Origin: Cryptomeria japonica
Taxonomy: Eukaryota > Streptophyta > Pinopsida > Cupressales > Cupressaceae
NCBI RefSeq assembly: GCF_030272615.1
Contig: NC_081413.1
Coordinates: 186,336,669 to 186,400,668 of the forward strand
Reading direction: 5' to 3'
Length of the DNA stretch: 64,000 nucleotides
The position numbers were made by a program, and so were the translations under genes. Positions 33,584-45,235 of this stretch are shown in pieces. The notes beneath the pieces are model-generated. The model worked only from the letters and a program-made list of their open reading frames with translations, was not told the DNA's origin and made no database searches. Numbering within the stretch: position 1 is the first letter of the stretch; each line of letters starts with the position of its first letter.

Positions 33584-34358
33584 TGTATATGGTGAAAATG
33601 GATAACAATAATGATGAAAGACTAAATGAATTCAACCACAAAACCCTAGCCTAACAACAACAAAGATCCACCATAACATATGAAGATTACCTAAGACAAT
33701 GCAAATCAAATGAAATCACAAAGATTATACCATCACATGTCCAATAGGGTTTGAATCTCCATTCTTCCTATCTCCATTGATCTTGCTTGATATATTTGCT
33801 CTCAGATTTTATGTGCACAAGAGCTCAACAAAGAACGGAATGTGGTTGCAAGCAGGATCGCATATGTTCAAAAGCGTACTGTAGACAAGTAGTCAACAGG
33901 GGTTTGATAATGAAGGAAGCATCTCCTTATATAGAAGACACTATATGAAATGGAGGGATAAGATTGAGAGGTGTAAAAGATGTCGGCTATGATTAGAGGG
34001 TAGGTAAAGAAAATAATAAAATAATGAAAGGGGTAGGTAGTGTATGAATTAAGAGATGAATGACATGTGTCATAGGTAGAAAAGGTTAATGAATTAATGA
34101 ATGAATTAATTAAATAAATATTTATTTAATTAATAGAATAAGTGGGATAATTAAATAAATAAGAGTATTTATTTAATTTAGGAAAAGGATAATTTAAATA
34201 AATAAAAGTATTTATTTAAATGAGAAATAAGGTTAGAAGAAGATAAATGAATTAATTAAATAAATAAAGATTTATTTAATTAATAGGAGAATTAGGCTAA
34301 AGTAATTAAATAAATAAAATATTTATTTAATTAGACATGACAATTTTAGGTGTCTACA
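33584..34358 (-). repeat. 5' LTR of B (775 bp)
   Basis: On the plus strand it runs TGTATATGG..GGTGTCTACA. A TATA box (minus strand CTATATAAGG) lies near 33930. It is followed directly by the right copy of the TAATT target duplication. Confidence 0.95.
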
Positions 34359-34963
34359 TAATTAATCCCACTTCTTCTATTAATTAAATGAATCTTTATT
34401 TATTTAATTAATTCATTAACCTTTTCTACCCATGACACATGTCATTCATCTTTTAATTCCTACACTACCTACCCTCTCATTATTTTCTTATTTCTTTTAC
34501 CTACCTTCTAATCCTAGCCGACCATTTATCTTTTACACCTCTCAATCTTATCCCTCCATTTCTTATAGTGTCTTCTATATAAGAGGATATTCTCTTTCAT
34601 TATCAACCCTATTCAACTACGAGCACTCCTACGCATTCTAATCCTCCTAAGCTTCCAAGCATTCTAGCATTTGAACTTTCATATGCGATCTAGCTATCAA
34701 CCACATTTTCGTTCTTTGTTGAGCTCTTGTGCACACATAAAATCTGAGAGCAAATATATCAAGCAAGATCGATGGAGATAGGAAGAATGGAGATTCAAAC
34801 CCTATTAGACATGTGATGGTATAATCTTTGTGATTTTTTTTATTTGCATTGTCTTAGGTAATCTTCATATGTTATGGTGGATCTTTGTTGTTGTTAGGCT
34901 AGGGTTTTGTGATTGAATTCATTTAGTCTTTCAATATTATTGTTTCCATTTTTATCATAAACA
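34359..34963 (+). repeat. 3' LTR of A, right fragment
   Basis: Starts with the duplicated TAATT (34359-34363) and continues the LTR to ATAAACA at 34963. It parallels 5144-5743 of the 5' LTR, including the TATA box and the end segment TTGTTGTTAGGCTAGGGTT. Confidence 0.95.
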
Positions 34964-34968
34964 AATAC

Positions 34969-37154
34969 AATTCTCTTAGCATATTAGAGATTTATGATGG
35001 GCATTATTTCTAATAGGGACATTAGTGCTCAGGAAACTTGCCATATGCTGCTCAAACTCCCCTTGATCTCTTGCACACATCAATTTGTCACCCTCAATGT
35101 TGTAAAAAAAATCTTCAAACATATAACAAACTATGATGAACCTTCTCAGCCTTGCATTTCTTTCATTTTTAGCTACATGAAAAGACCATTTGAGTTATCA
35201 AACGTTACTTTGCTTCATTCAGTCCAACAATATACATACAACCAACATCACAAAACAAGTAAATGACAGAAAAGAAACTAAAAGCCATTGTAAATGTCCT
35301 CCCCCAGTTCAAATTCTTGCTTGCAGAAGATGACAATACATTTGAATCTTTTTGTTGGAGTGAATTACTTTTGTACAAGCCTTTCCGCAACATTCTTCTG
35401 CATATAGGAACATCAACCAATGAAGTTATACTAAATTGGAAACAACTTCATAGCACTCATTACGTTCGATGGCATGTTAATGGTATCCAAGAACATTCCA
35501 CTCCTGAAAATGATGAAAACCCACACTTGCAAGATATTCCACAATCTACTGATCAAGAACTTTATGAGTGGGAGTTCCTCCCACAAATGGGAGCTTCAAA
35601 CAACTTTGATGTGGCTACCCTTCAAATGCTTGGCAGACATGATTATGACCTCCACTTTAATTGAAGTGCATCCCTGCCTAATGAATTCCTTCATAGCATA
35701 GCTCCTCAATTCATTTCAACCGAAAAAGTCAATCAGTCGCCACCCTTGCAACATTCACTCAAGTCACCCCAATAATTTTGAACTTGTAGCAAATCAATAA
35801 CTTGCACTTTATATTATAACAACTCACACTGTACAAAATTTGAATGCCTCACCATTACGGTTGTTCATCCAAGGCACAACAGGTACTGGGAAATCGTTTC
35901 TTATTGACCGCATACGAAATAAGATAAATATTAGTTTAAATCCAAAAGTATACCCATTGCTTGTGCTTGCACCAACAAGTGTATCCTCATATAACATTCA
36001 AGAAACAACAATTCATGCTGCCCTTCACATACCTATTCAAGAATACCGTCTTTTAACATGGCATTCCTTATTAATGTTTCAAGAGAAATGCAAGCATTTA
36101 TGGTACATTTTGATTGATGAAATGAGTTTCCTTGGCCCATAATTACTCATCAAATTTGATAACAGACTGCGACAGGCATTTCCCACCAGACAACATGAAC
36201 CATTCACAAGCCTCTCAATTGTGTTGGTTGGCGACCTCAGCTAGTTACCCCCAGTTATGGACAAACCATTGTATGTATCCCACTCAACAACGCTCTCTTT
36301 ATGACACTCCTTCATTGATGTCGTCACCTTAGATGTTTCTTTCCACCAACAAGGCATCTCCCCATCATAGATGCAATTCTGCAACATTTTGCTAAATGTA
36401 TGCAACACAACACCACTACAATTAGACTGGGAAACATTGCAGATGCGCTCAACACATGGCTTGAGTCTCGACCAAAATAGGCATTTTGACCCAAAAAAAT
36501 ATTTGTTTGCAACCAATGCAGCTTCAAACTCCCACAATATTAAAATGTTAAAGCAATTGCACTCACCCATTGCACGTGCACAAGCAATCATAGCAACACA
36601 CAGAGAAAAACAAACTCACCAAGATGAGTAGCTCCCATCTGAAATTCTTCTTTCTATAGACCAACAATTCATGCTCATTGCACATTTATGGATTGAAGTT
36701 GGTCTTGTCAATGGTTTTTTGGGACAAATCAAAATGATTGTTTATGATGCAGGTTCTAAACCACCAGATTTACCAAAATATGTTGTTTTCCTCTTCCAAC
36801 ATTACATTGGACCACCATGGGATGCTGCAAATCCAAAATATGTTCCTATTCTACCAATTACTAGAGGAAACTGCACATAGATCCCACTAACGATGGATTG
36901 GGGTATTACTATCCACAAATCGCAGGGACTCACACTAGACTTTGCAAAGATTGACATTGGAAAAACACAAAAACAGGGTCTCACATTCACAACACTATCT
37001 CGAGTAAAATCAATTGAACATCTCTGAATTCACCCACCTTTCACTTATGAGAGGTACTCCAAATTGCAAGGTGGTCCATCAACAATTTCCAGAAAGAACG
37101 AAGAAGATCGTTTGCTTAAGATTTATGAGATCACAAAGACAAAACACTTGCAAA
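34969..37154 (+). pseudogene. Helitron helicase half (Pif1-like, broken)
   Basis: The frame continues from 4933 and codes the linker ('RFMMGIISNRDISAQETCHMLL..', 'SYMKRPFELSNVTL', 'YVRWHVNGIQEHS'), then a superfamily 1B Pif1-type helicase. Walker A G-T-T-G-T-G-K-S is at 35873-35896, Walker B 'LIDEMS' near 36110, 'VLVGDLSQLPPV' near 36220 after a frameshift, 'HLWIEVGLVNGFLG' near 36680, and the late motif 'TIHKSQGLTLDFAKIDIG' near 36915. Helicase unwinding drives strand displacement during Helitron transposition. Frameshifts near 35265, 36130 and 36280 and several stops inactivate it. Element D interrupts it after 'KIYEITKTKHLQ' at 37154. Confidence 0.9.
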
Positions 37155-38217
37155 TGTTGGTATTTTGGTTATGTTGATATGGTTTTGTCATTGATGTCAA
37201 TACCTGTCATCACTTGTCAATACTTATCAGCACTTGGAGATCTTTGTTTTGTTCATCGACAAGTCAGAAACTTATGCATAGTCATCAGTATTTGATTCAC
37301 CGACAGACTATATTGTTCACCGGTACTTGGAATGACTTGGAGACTACTTGGTTATGTTGAAGACATTATTTGATCACTTTGTTTTGGTGATTTGGTTATT
37401 AGTTTATTCGGGTTTGCATATTTGTTGTTACTGACAAATAGGTCCAGGTTATGCACCGACAAGCATATCTATTCCAGATCAGCACGACACGTTATGGAGA
37501 TGATTTATTATTATTGTAAATGCATTGAGTTGACATGATGCATCGGATATCGATTTATTTGTAATTGATTTTATTGTAATATTCTTTGTAAGCCGACCTA
37601 TTCAATTTAGTCTTAGGTTATGGTATAAATGTAAGATCTCATTTGTGAGATTGATATGCGATTGGAAAAAGAATTGTAATAGGGTATATGCGAAAATAAG
37701 TAGAGCTATACACGCAGACATCATTTGAAGATTGAAGGAAGGTTTTTGTGAAGGCAATTAGAACTTAACCAGTATCGAATCCAACATATGAAGATGCTAT
37801 TTTGAGTAGTACATTATCATTGGATTTAATCATCCAATTGTAGTCAGTGTGACTCTCATTTTGTGATTGAGCAGTGAGCTCTAGGTAGCTGGCCTTTCTG
37901 CATGTACAGACTCCATATTGTATACACATACTATCTGCAGTAGTATCATTTGATTGTGGGTAAGGCTTCCCACCGTGGTTTTTCCCCTTACAGGGTTTCC
38001 ACGTACAAATACTTGTATTATGTGTTGTGGATGTTATTGTCTTTCTGTTTCATGCATTAATCTTTACCGATACTGCAATTAACTGTTAAAACTGTTTACG
38101 GACATAAAGTTTGGTTTACCGACATTAAGCATTAAGTTTTGGTTAAGTTAAATTTAGTTGAATTTATTGGACAACTGATTCACCCCCCCCCCTCACAGTT
38201 GTCTCTAGGACCTAACA
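37155..38217 (+). repeat. 5' LTR of D (1063 bp)
   Basis: TGTTGGTATTTTGG..GGACCTAACA. A likely TATA box, TATAAAT, is at 37624-37630. The 3' copy is 57960-58969; the 5' copy has an extra piece near 37190-37320 (ACTTGTCAATACTTATCAGC and CCGACAGACTATATTGTTCAC in part) absent or shortened in the 3' copy. Confidence 0.94.
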
Positions 38218-38219
38218 AT

Positions 38220-38231
38220 TGGTATCAGAGC
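38220..38231 (+). other. Primer binding site of D (initiator Met tRNA)
   Basis: TGGTATCAGAGC, the standard plant copia site complementary to the initiator methionine tRNA 3' end, two bases after the LTR. Confidence 0.93.
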
Positions 38232-38274
38232 CTAGTCCTCTTTTTGCAGAAGTTTAACAGCTTGAGGAGATCCA

Positions 38275-39306
38275 ATGTATACTAACTATTTCAGGAAGGA
38301 CAGTCCGAAACTTGATGCAACCAACTATGGGATATGGAAGATCAGGATGGAGACAAATTTGAATTGCATTGGTAAGGACATCTGGGTTGTTACAAAGAAT
38401 GGTTATACTGCTACTACTGAAGGTCAACCTAATCCACCAACCTTGGCTAAAGATGAAGAAAATGATTGCAAAGCAAGAGAAGCACTTCTGAGCACATTGT
38501 CAGATCAACAAATCATGAAATTATCAGGCAGATCTACTACTAAAGCTATTTGGGACAAATTGGAAACATTGAATGAAGGTGATACCATAGTCAAAATTGT
38601 AAAACTTGAAGGCTTTCGGGTCAGGTATGAAAATCTGAAAATGGAAGAAGATGAAAGGATTTCTGCTTTTATGGAAAGAGTAAATAAAATTGTTTTGGGT
38701 ATACAATGTTGTGGAGGAACCTTAAGTGAAGATGAGATTGTTTCTAAAGTTTTAAGAGCTTTGCCACTGGCATATAAAATGAAAGTTACTACTATAAATG
38801 AATTAAGAACAATGCCTAATGCATCAGTATCTAGAGACACTTTGGTTGGAAAACTATCAGCTTTTGAACTTGAGGAATTTGGTCCTGTTGCTACTATTAA
38901 AACTGATTTAGCTTTCAAAGCATCATCATCATCATCTAAGAAATCTGATTGGAAAGCCTTCTATGCAAGAGAAATTGAAGAAATCAGGAAGGAGAATGAA
39001 GAATTGGAAGAACTTGAAGCACTATTTGCAAGGAAAATGCCTAAAGGTCCAGTTGGAAGTAAGTATGAAGGTAAAGCCCCCTTTAAATGTTTTAATTGCA
39101 ATAAGATTGGTCATATGGCTTCTAGATGCCCTGATAGACATGCTAGATTAAGGGAAGAAGCAAAAAGAACATATAAGCCTAACCCTGATTATCAGAGATA
39201 CAAGTTAAGAAGAATAAAGACAAATCTTGTTATTATGTTGATGAAGGAGTCACTGATGATTCTGATGAGGATCCGACAGACAATGGATGGGCTTTTGTTG
39301 CTATAA
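38275..39306 (+). pseudogene. gag: Gag of element D
   Basis: Begins MYTNYFRKDSPKLDATNYGIW, with the copia gag signature 'WKIRMETNL', 'DLPDNFM'-type core region 'ALPLAYKMKVTTINELRT' and a CCHC zinc knuckle 'CFNCNKIGHMASRC' near 39087-39128, which binds the element RNA. A one-base frameshift near 39205 sends the C-terminal end into a wrong frame that stops at 39306; the correct frame continues toward the protease. Apart from this the gag is open over its full length. Confidence 0.92.
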
Positions 39307-40655
39307 TAAAAGATCAACCGACACCTACTATTCAACCAGTAGAGTAGGCCCTGGCAGCTAAAATTGAAGATACGGATGGATGGATCATTGATTTAGGATG
39401 TTCACATCACATGACTAGTGATAAGAGTAAATTCTTAACCTTTCAAGATTACAATGGAGGTCTAGTAAGATTTGGAGATGATAAAGCTTGTATGATCAAA
39501 GGAAAAGGAACTATATCTTTTGATGGTAAGCACAATACTGACAATGTTTACTATGTTGAAGGTTTGAAGCATAATCTTTGGAGTGTTGGTCAATTAGTTG
39601 AGAAAGGATTTCAGTTACAATTCAAGAATGGTAAATGCAAAATCTTAAATAGAACTGGTTTGGAAATTGCAACCGGTAATCATACTAGAGGTAATATCTT
39701 TCATTTGAACAACAATGAGAAAGCATGTTTGATTGCACATATTGATGAAAGTTGGTTATGGCATAAGAGAATTTGTCATGTAAATTTTGATTGCATTGTG
39801 AAAATCAGTACAACTAAGGCAGTTAGAGATTTACCTAATATTGTTAAACCTCACAATTCGGTATGTGAGGAATGTCAATTGGGAAAGCAAGTTAGAGCAA
39901 CCTTCAAGAGTATTCTAGAGAAATATAACAATGTTCTTGACTTAATTCATATTGATTTATGTGGTCCAACAAGAACTAGAAGTATACAAGGAGATGGATA
40001 TTTTATGCTAATCATTGATGACTTTTCTAGAATGTGTTGGGTTACTTCTCTCAAGGAGAAATCTGAAGCATTTGGGAAGTTCAAACTATTCAAGGTGATG
40101 GTAGAGAATGAAACCGACAAGAAAATCAAATGTTTGAGATCAGATCAAGGAGGTGAATTCACATCTAAGGAATTTAATAAATTCTGTGAAGTGAATGGGA
40201 TCATAAGACAGTTATCTGCACCCCGGACACCCCAACAGAATGGAGTTGTGGAAAGGAAGAACAAAACTCTCTTGGATGCAGCTAGAAGTATGATATCAGA
40301 AGAAAATCTACCTCATATTTATTGGAGAGAAGTGGTCAATATAGCCATTTACACGTTTAACAGAGTTCACATCAGAGGTGAAACTAGTAAGAACCCTCAT
40401 GAATTATGGTTTGGTTATACTCCTACTCTTAAATATTTTAGAATATTTGGAAGTAAATGCTATATTAGAAGAGATGAGTATATTGGCAAATTTGATCTTA
40501 GAAGTGATGAAGGAATATTTCTTGGCTATTCATCGAAGAGCAAGGCATATAGATGTTTTAACAAGAGATTGCAAAAAATTGTTGAGAGTGCAAATGTGAA
40601 GATTGATGAACAGTTTAGAGAAATTCAAGGTATACAGACTCTGAACCGGCAATAG
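39205..40655 (+). pseudogene. pol: Protease and integrase of element D
   Basis: After the frameshift the frame reads 'DEGVTDDSDEDPTDNGWAFV', a TAG near 39345, then the protease site 'GWIIDLGCSHHMT' (about 39378-39416), where the usual D-S-G is D-L-G. The gag-pre-integrase zinc domain has 'WLWHKRICHVNF' and 'CEECQLGK'. In the integrase core the catalytic acids are all visible: Asp in 'HIDLCGP' (about 39950), Asp in 'RSDQGGEF' (about 40140) and Glu in 'QQNGVVERKNK' (about 40255). The copia C-terminal motif 'EGIFLGYSSKSKAYR' lies near 40510. A frameshift near 40630 ends this frame at 40655. Confidence 0.92.
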
Positions 40656-42251
40656 AGATAATCATAAATGAACCTATTATGAGTACACCAGTACAAAATG
40701 TTGATCCAGTGATACCGGCATCATCTGAAGATTCAACAGTTACCGAAGAACAACAGCAAGTAAAAACACCCTGGTATGTAAGACTAAATCATTCTGAAGA
40801 TCAGATAATTGGAAATAAATATCAAGGAGTCATTACTAGAGGAAGATTGGAAAATGAAGAGGTATGTCTTATTTCTCAAATTGAACCTACATCAATTAAT
40901 GAGGCATGTGAAGATAAATATTGGATTAAAGCTATGGAAGATGAATTGGAACAAATTGAAAGGAATAACACTTGGTCATTAGTTCCCCGGCCTAAAGACA
41001 AAAATGTAATTGGAACTAAATGGGTTTTTAGAAATAAACTTAATGAAGATGGTAACGTAATCAAAAATAAAGAAAGATTAGTGTGTAAGGGATATTCTCA
41101 AAAATAAGGAATTGATTACAATGAAACCTTTGCACCGGTAGCTAGAATTGAGGTAGTCAGACTTTTATTGGCTTTTGCAGCTCACAAGAACTATAAAGTA
41201 TATCAAATGGATGTTAAGTGTGCATTTCTGAATGGAGATCTTGAAGAAGAAGTTTATATTGAACAACCTGATGGATTTTCTTTGACAAATGACAAGGATA
41301 TGGTTTGCAGGTTAAGGAAAGCTTTATATGGACTAAAGCAAGCTCCTAGAGCATGGTATGCTAGATTGGACAAATATCTTTTGAAGTTTGGTTACACTAA
41401 AGGTAATGCTGACAACAATTTATACTACAAAGTGACTAATGATGACATCTTGGTTATTGAAGTTTTTGTTGATGATATAATCTTTGGAGGAGAAGATGGG
41501 TTGTGTAAAGACTTTTCTAACAAAATGCAGCAAGAATTTGAAATATCTATGATTGGAGAGATAAAATTCTTTTTAGGATTGCAGATTTCACAGATTGATA
41601 AAGGTATATTCTTATGTCAATCTAAGTACTTGAAAGAGTTACTCAAGAAATTTGGCATGGAAAATTGTAAACCGGTAGGCACACCTATGACTACAACTGA
41701 TAAATTATCTTTGAAGGATGAATCAACACTTGTTAATCCGACTAGATACAAGTCTATGATAGGAGGTTTACTGTATTTGACATAAACAAGACCTGATATT
41801 ATGAATGCAATATCTATTGTTTCAAGATTTCAGAGTAATCCTAAAGAAAATCATGAATCAGCAGTAAAAAGTATTTTCCGGTACCTACAAGGCACTACAA
41901 ATCTTGGTTTATGGTATCCTAGAGATGAAAATTTTGATTTATGTGCATACACAGATGCTAACTGGGCAGGAGATGTAGATGATAGAAAAAGCACCACCGG
42001 CAGAGCATTTTCTTGATAGCAGACTAATTTCATGGTTGAGAAAGAAATAGAGTTGTACAAGTCTATCAACAAAAAAATCTGAATATGTTGCAGCAGCAAC
42101 TAATTGTACACAGGTATTATGGATCAAACAAATGTTGAAGGACATAAAGGTAAATTGCAAGGAACCTATAATTATTTACTGTGATAATATGGCAATAATT
42201 GATATATCTAAGAATCCAGTACTTCACTCTAATACCAAACATGTTTCTATC
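40640..42251 (+). pseudogene. pol: Reverse transcriptase and RNase H of element D (cut by element C)
   Basis: One frame with stops at 41105 and 41783. RT motifs are 'WVFRNKLNEDG' (about 41020), 'TFAPVARIE', 'YQMDVKCAFLNGDLEEEVY', 'LYGLKQAPRAWY' and the catalytic F-V-D-D in 'VFVDDIIFG' (about 41465). RNase H begins at 'CAYTDANWAGDVDDRKSTTG' (about 41940), then frameshifts near 42012 and 42075 occur. The recovered frame reads 'IIIYCDNMAIIDISKNPVLHSN' and stops at the insertion of C after CTATC (42247-42251). The last residues of the protein are at 57429-57591. Confidence 0.92.
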
Positions 42252-43829
42252 TGTAGACACCTAAAAATGGTCAATGCTTGCAGAATTGTACTTTAACATT
42301 TGCGCATTGCCTTATTTTAGGGTTTTTGCGTTGCATTAACATTTCTCCTATGTCACGCACTTGGTCTTTATCATTTGCGAGCATCGAGTCCTTCTGCATT
42401 CTTCATTTGTCTCGCTCTCGAATTTGGTCTTGTCGATAACAATATTTGTCATGATTTTGGTCAATCTTATCCTGTCGCATCAATGTGCGTATTCATTTGT
42501 CATCATTTTGGACATCGTCAATCCTAATTAGGGTTTTGTCCTCTTATCAATCTTGTCATCATGCGATCGATTTGTCATCGATCGTTGTCATTTTCAATCT
42601 TATTATCTTGCTATCGATTTGTCATCGATCCTTGTCTTTTGATCAATTTGTCATCAATCTTGTTGTCTTGTGATCGATTTGTCATCGATCGTTGACATTT
42701 TCAATCTGGTCGTTTTGCAATCTATTTTGTCATCAATCCTTGTCTTCTTATCAATTTTGTCATTTTTGCGATCAATTTGTCATCAATTGTCATCTTTCTC
42801 AATTGTGTCAATTTGGATCAATTAGTCATTGTTCCTCGTCAATTGGCGCATTTATTAATCAAATCGTTTGTTAGCATTGGTCTTTTGTTAATCAGAATCA
42901 TGATCAAATCGAATCGATATCAATTATCTTTTGTCAAGACCTAATTGTCATTCTTGCATTTTCTAATTCATCTTTTAGGGTTTCATGATTTTATTCATTT
43001 AACCCTGTTTGACATTTCCCCCTCTAGGATTAATAAATTATTTATTTATCCTAAGTCTTCGTGTCACAATTAAATGTTTATTTAATTGGCTAACTAATTA
43101 TTCCTCTTTTTGTGAATTAATTAATAAATGACAAATTATTAATTGATTTACCTAATTTCTAATTCCTAATTTCCTAATTTTTCATCAATTTCTAATTCCT
43201 AATTTCCTAATTTCTATTTCATCTATTTTTCAATTCTCTCCTATTTTTCTCCTAATTTCATGGGAATGACATTTCAATTTGTCATAATTTGTCATAATTG
43301 ACAATCAATCAATTTTTGACATAGAAATTTGTCATAATTTTGTCATGAATTATCAATCAATCAATCTTGCATAGAAAGTGCAAATTTGTCATAATTTGTC
43401 ATAATTGACATTCTTGATTTGCAATTTCCATTCAAATCTCTTCATACTAATTTGATCTTTTCTCCAATTTGTCTATAAATTGGATGAATTTCTTCAATCC
43501 CAACTAATCACTTTTTCGAATCGATCCCCGAATCAATCACGCTTCGAGTATTCTTGCGCTACTATCTTGTCTACTTGCTTTCATCTCATGTGTATGCACT
43601 TGTAGGTGAGATCCACAAACAAAGCTATTTGAAGAAGAAAGAAGGACAATGGAGTCACATGAAGGAGACATTCAAGTCTGCATTTGGTTTGCTTAAGTTT
43701 TCAATCTTGAATATCTTGTTTTCATATCTCTATTGGATGTAATTAGGATTGATCATTGCATTTGAGCTTTTGTGATTGAGCTATGACTAATACTACTTGC
43801 TTTGATGATTTCTGAATTCCTATCATACA
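42252..43829 (+). repeat. 5' LTR of C (1578 bp)
   Basis: TGTAGACACCTAAAAATGG..CTATCATACA. It is rich in TTTGTCATCGATC words (42540-42830) and in TTTGTCATAATTTGTCATAA (43270-43430). A TATA box TATAAAT lies at 43474-43480. It is much more similar to the internal partial LTR at 53983-55322 than to the terminal 3' LTR. Confidence 0.93.
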
Positions 43830-43834
43830 TTAAT

Positions 43835-43853
43835 TGGTGAATCCGACGTGAAC
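43835..43853 (+). other. Putative primer binding site of C
   Basis: TGGTGAATCCGACGTGAAC lies five bases after the LTR end. It begins with the TGG expected opposite a tRNA CCA end and differs from the site of A and B. The tRNA was not assigned. Confidence 0.6.
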
Positions 43854-43917
43854 TTAACCCCTTAACTGTGTTTTTGAGTGCTTTTGAGCTGATTCGCAGG
43901 TGAAAAATCAAGAAACA

Positions 43918-44230
43918 GGGCGCCTCAGAGCTTTCTAGACACTTCTACGCCTGTGTCAAGTCATTCTGTGCCTGTGTAAGGTACATAGGTGCATCTTTAT
44001 GGGTTTTGCGCCTGTGTCAATGCATTCTGCGCTTGTGAAAAAAACAAACAAAAAAAAACAGCGCTTGTGTAAGGTATCCTGCGCTTGTGTAATCAATCCC
44101 GCGCCTGTGTAAGGTATCCTGCGCCTATGTAAGGAATCCTGCGCCTGTGTAAGGTATCCTACGCCTGTGTAATCCTGCGCCCGTGTAAGCAATTTTGTGC
44201 TTGTGTAAGACATTCTGCGCCTGTGTAAGG
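43918..44230 (+). repeat. GCGCCTGTG motif cluster, leader of C
   Basis: At least twelve copies of TGCGCCTGTGTAAGGTATCC or close variants. Between 44055 and 44225 they form an almost regular 20-bp tandem array. This is the GCGTCTGTG family of A and B with C for T at the fourth position, in sense orientation before the ORF. Confidence 0.88.
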
Positions 44231-44689
44231 CCAGAAATAGGGGTAAAACCAATGTTTTTGCTTGCAAATTACTTTGTGTTTTGCATTCTGTTCTTGTATT
44301 ATGGTTTTCTTTGGTACTGATTCTCTATGTAGCACCTTGGCATACACATGACAAAGACAACAAATGAAACTACTAACACATTGTATGCAGGTTTGCTAGT
44401 CAAAGACTAAGAAAATCAAACTTCTGACTTGGTGGTTTTGCAGGTTGCCTTATACTCCAGCTAAACTTGGTGTTTGTAATTCATAATTAGGCACTTAGTA
44501 TTATTGCTAAATAGGATGGAATGAAAGTGTGTTTGCTTTGATTATTGAGTTTGACATCGGAGTAGGAGAGTATGCTCTCATCCTTCTTAGGGTGATCAGA
44601 AATCCAGATCTTCGATACCATTCTCTTGGTTCAGATTGTTTGTTACCTTTAGAGGGCCTGCCTTCCCGACCATTTGCTTTCTTTTGCAA

Positions 44690-45235
44690 GCAAGTGATAA
44701 TCGTGAGAAGGGAACGACCCAAAGTGAGTACAGCTAGAATACCTTGGCATTCTAACTCACTATAAATAAATATCTGATGGGCGAAAGCTTTGAAGGAAGG
44801 GTTACGTGGGAATTGTAGTTACTTGGGAAGTGATGACCCTTGAACTCTTTCTCATATCAACATCTAAGTAGGGCCTCACGGTCTAAATTGTGCTTGTGCG
44901 ACTACATTTGTTTGGTATCTTGGTGGGCTTAATGTCTCAATCATGCTTGCATGACACCAAGGAGTAACGCTTAACATAAATCCTTACTAAACACCTTGTT
45001 TTTAGAGGCCAAAAATCCTTCTAGTTGCTTGAGAAGGACAAGTTCGGATACTTGGAAGAGATACTAAGTTCGCCATGGGGAGATTTCCATGGGGACTGAT
45101 GCTTAGCTGCCCTGAGAAGTGAGTGTCGTGGAGGGGATCCTGTGGGGTCAAGCATCTATGTATTCTCCTTGAATCTCATAACGAGTCTACCTCTCAAGTA
45201 CCTACTGTCCTTGCCATCCATAAGAAATGTGTGAA
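44690..45235 (+). other. Conserved structured leader module of C
   Basis: Anchors shared with A and B: GGGAACGACCCAAAGTGAG, CTCACTATAAATAAATATC, AAAATCCTTCTAGTTGCTTG, GAGATACTAAGTT, CATGGGGA, GGGGACTGATGCTTAG, GAGAAGTGAGTG, GGGGTCAAGCATCTA and GCCATCCATAAGAA. The hairpin at the position of AGAGG/CCTCT in A is CAAGT-tcggat-ACTTG (45041-45056), different in sequence but still paired. The stem GATGCTT (45098-45104) with AAGCATC (45150-45156) is perfect. The hairpin GGGC-gaaa-GCTT near 44780 replaces CCATGG-tgaaag-CCATGG. Confidence 0.7.

Larger units (their letters stand above)
17733..34358 (-). mobile_element. Element B: Ty3 Tat/Ogre-like LTR retrotransposon with pol, nested in A's 3' LTR
   Basis: B is 16,626 bp in the minus orientation, flanked on both sides by TAATT. 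In its own direction it has the 5' LTR (34358-33584), primer site, leader with duplicated structured module, gag, protease, G-patch segment, reverse transcriptase, RNase H, a second RNase H and integrase in what was one long frame, twin hairpins, an antisense PMD gene on the plus strand, polypurine tract and 3' LTR (18493-17733). Two RNases H and the antisense ORF place it in the Tat/Ogre branch. It is the only element of the A/B/C group here with a full pol, but it has stops and one clear frameshift. Confidence 0.95.
4934..34963 (+). mobile_element. Element A: Ty3 Tat/Ogre-like LTR retrotransposon, inserted in the Helitron
   Basis: A runs from TGTAGACACC at 4934 to ATAAACA at 34963 and is flanked by GATAC (4929-4933) and AATAC (34964-34968), a 5-bp target duplication with one mismatch. 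Removing element B and its duplication leaves about 13.4 kb. The order is 5' LTR, primer site, long leader, gag-protease, a chimeric tail ending in an integrase C-terminus, twin hairpins, an antisense PMD gene, polypurine tract and 3' LTR. Reverse transcriptase, RNase H and most of integrase are absent, so A is non-autonomous. Its LTRs are visibly more diverged from each other than B's, as expected because B is nested in A. Confidence 0.92.

Noticed and set aside
44055-44225. CRISPR-like array of 20-bp repeats
   Set aside because: No distinct spacers, no cas genes, plant retrotransposon leader; it is a tandem motif array.
45090-45160. Hammerhead ribozyme suggested by ACTGATGC in the leader
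   Set aside because: The invariant CTGATGA and GAAA boxes with a fitting cleavage site are not present together.
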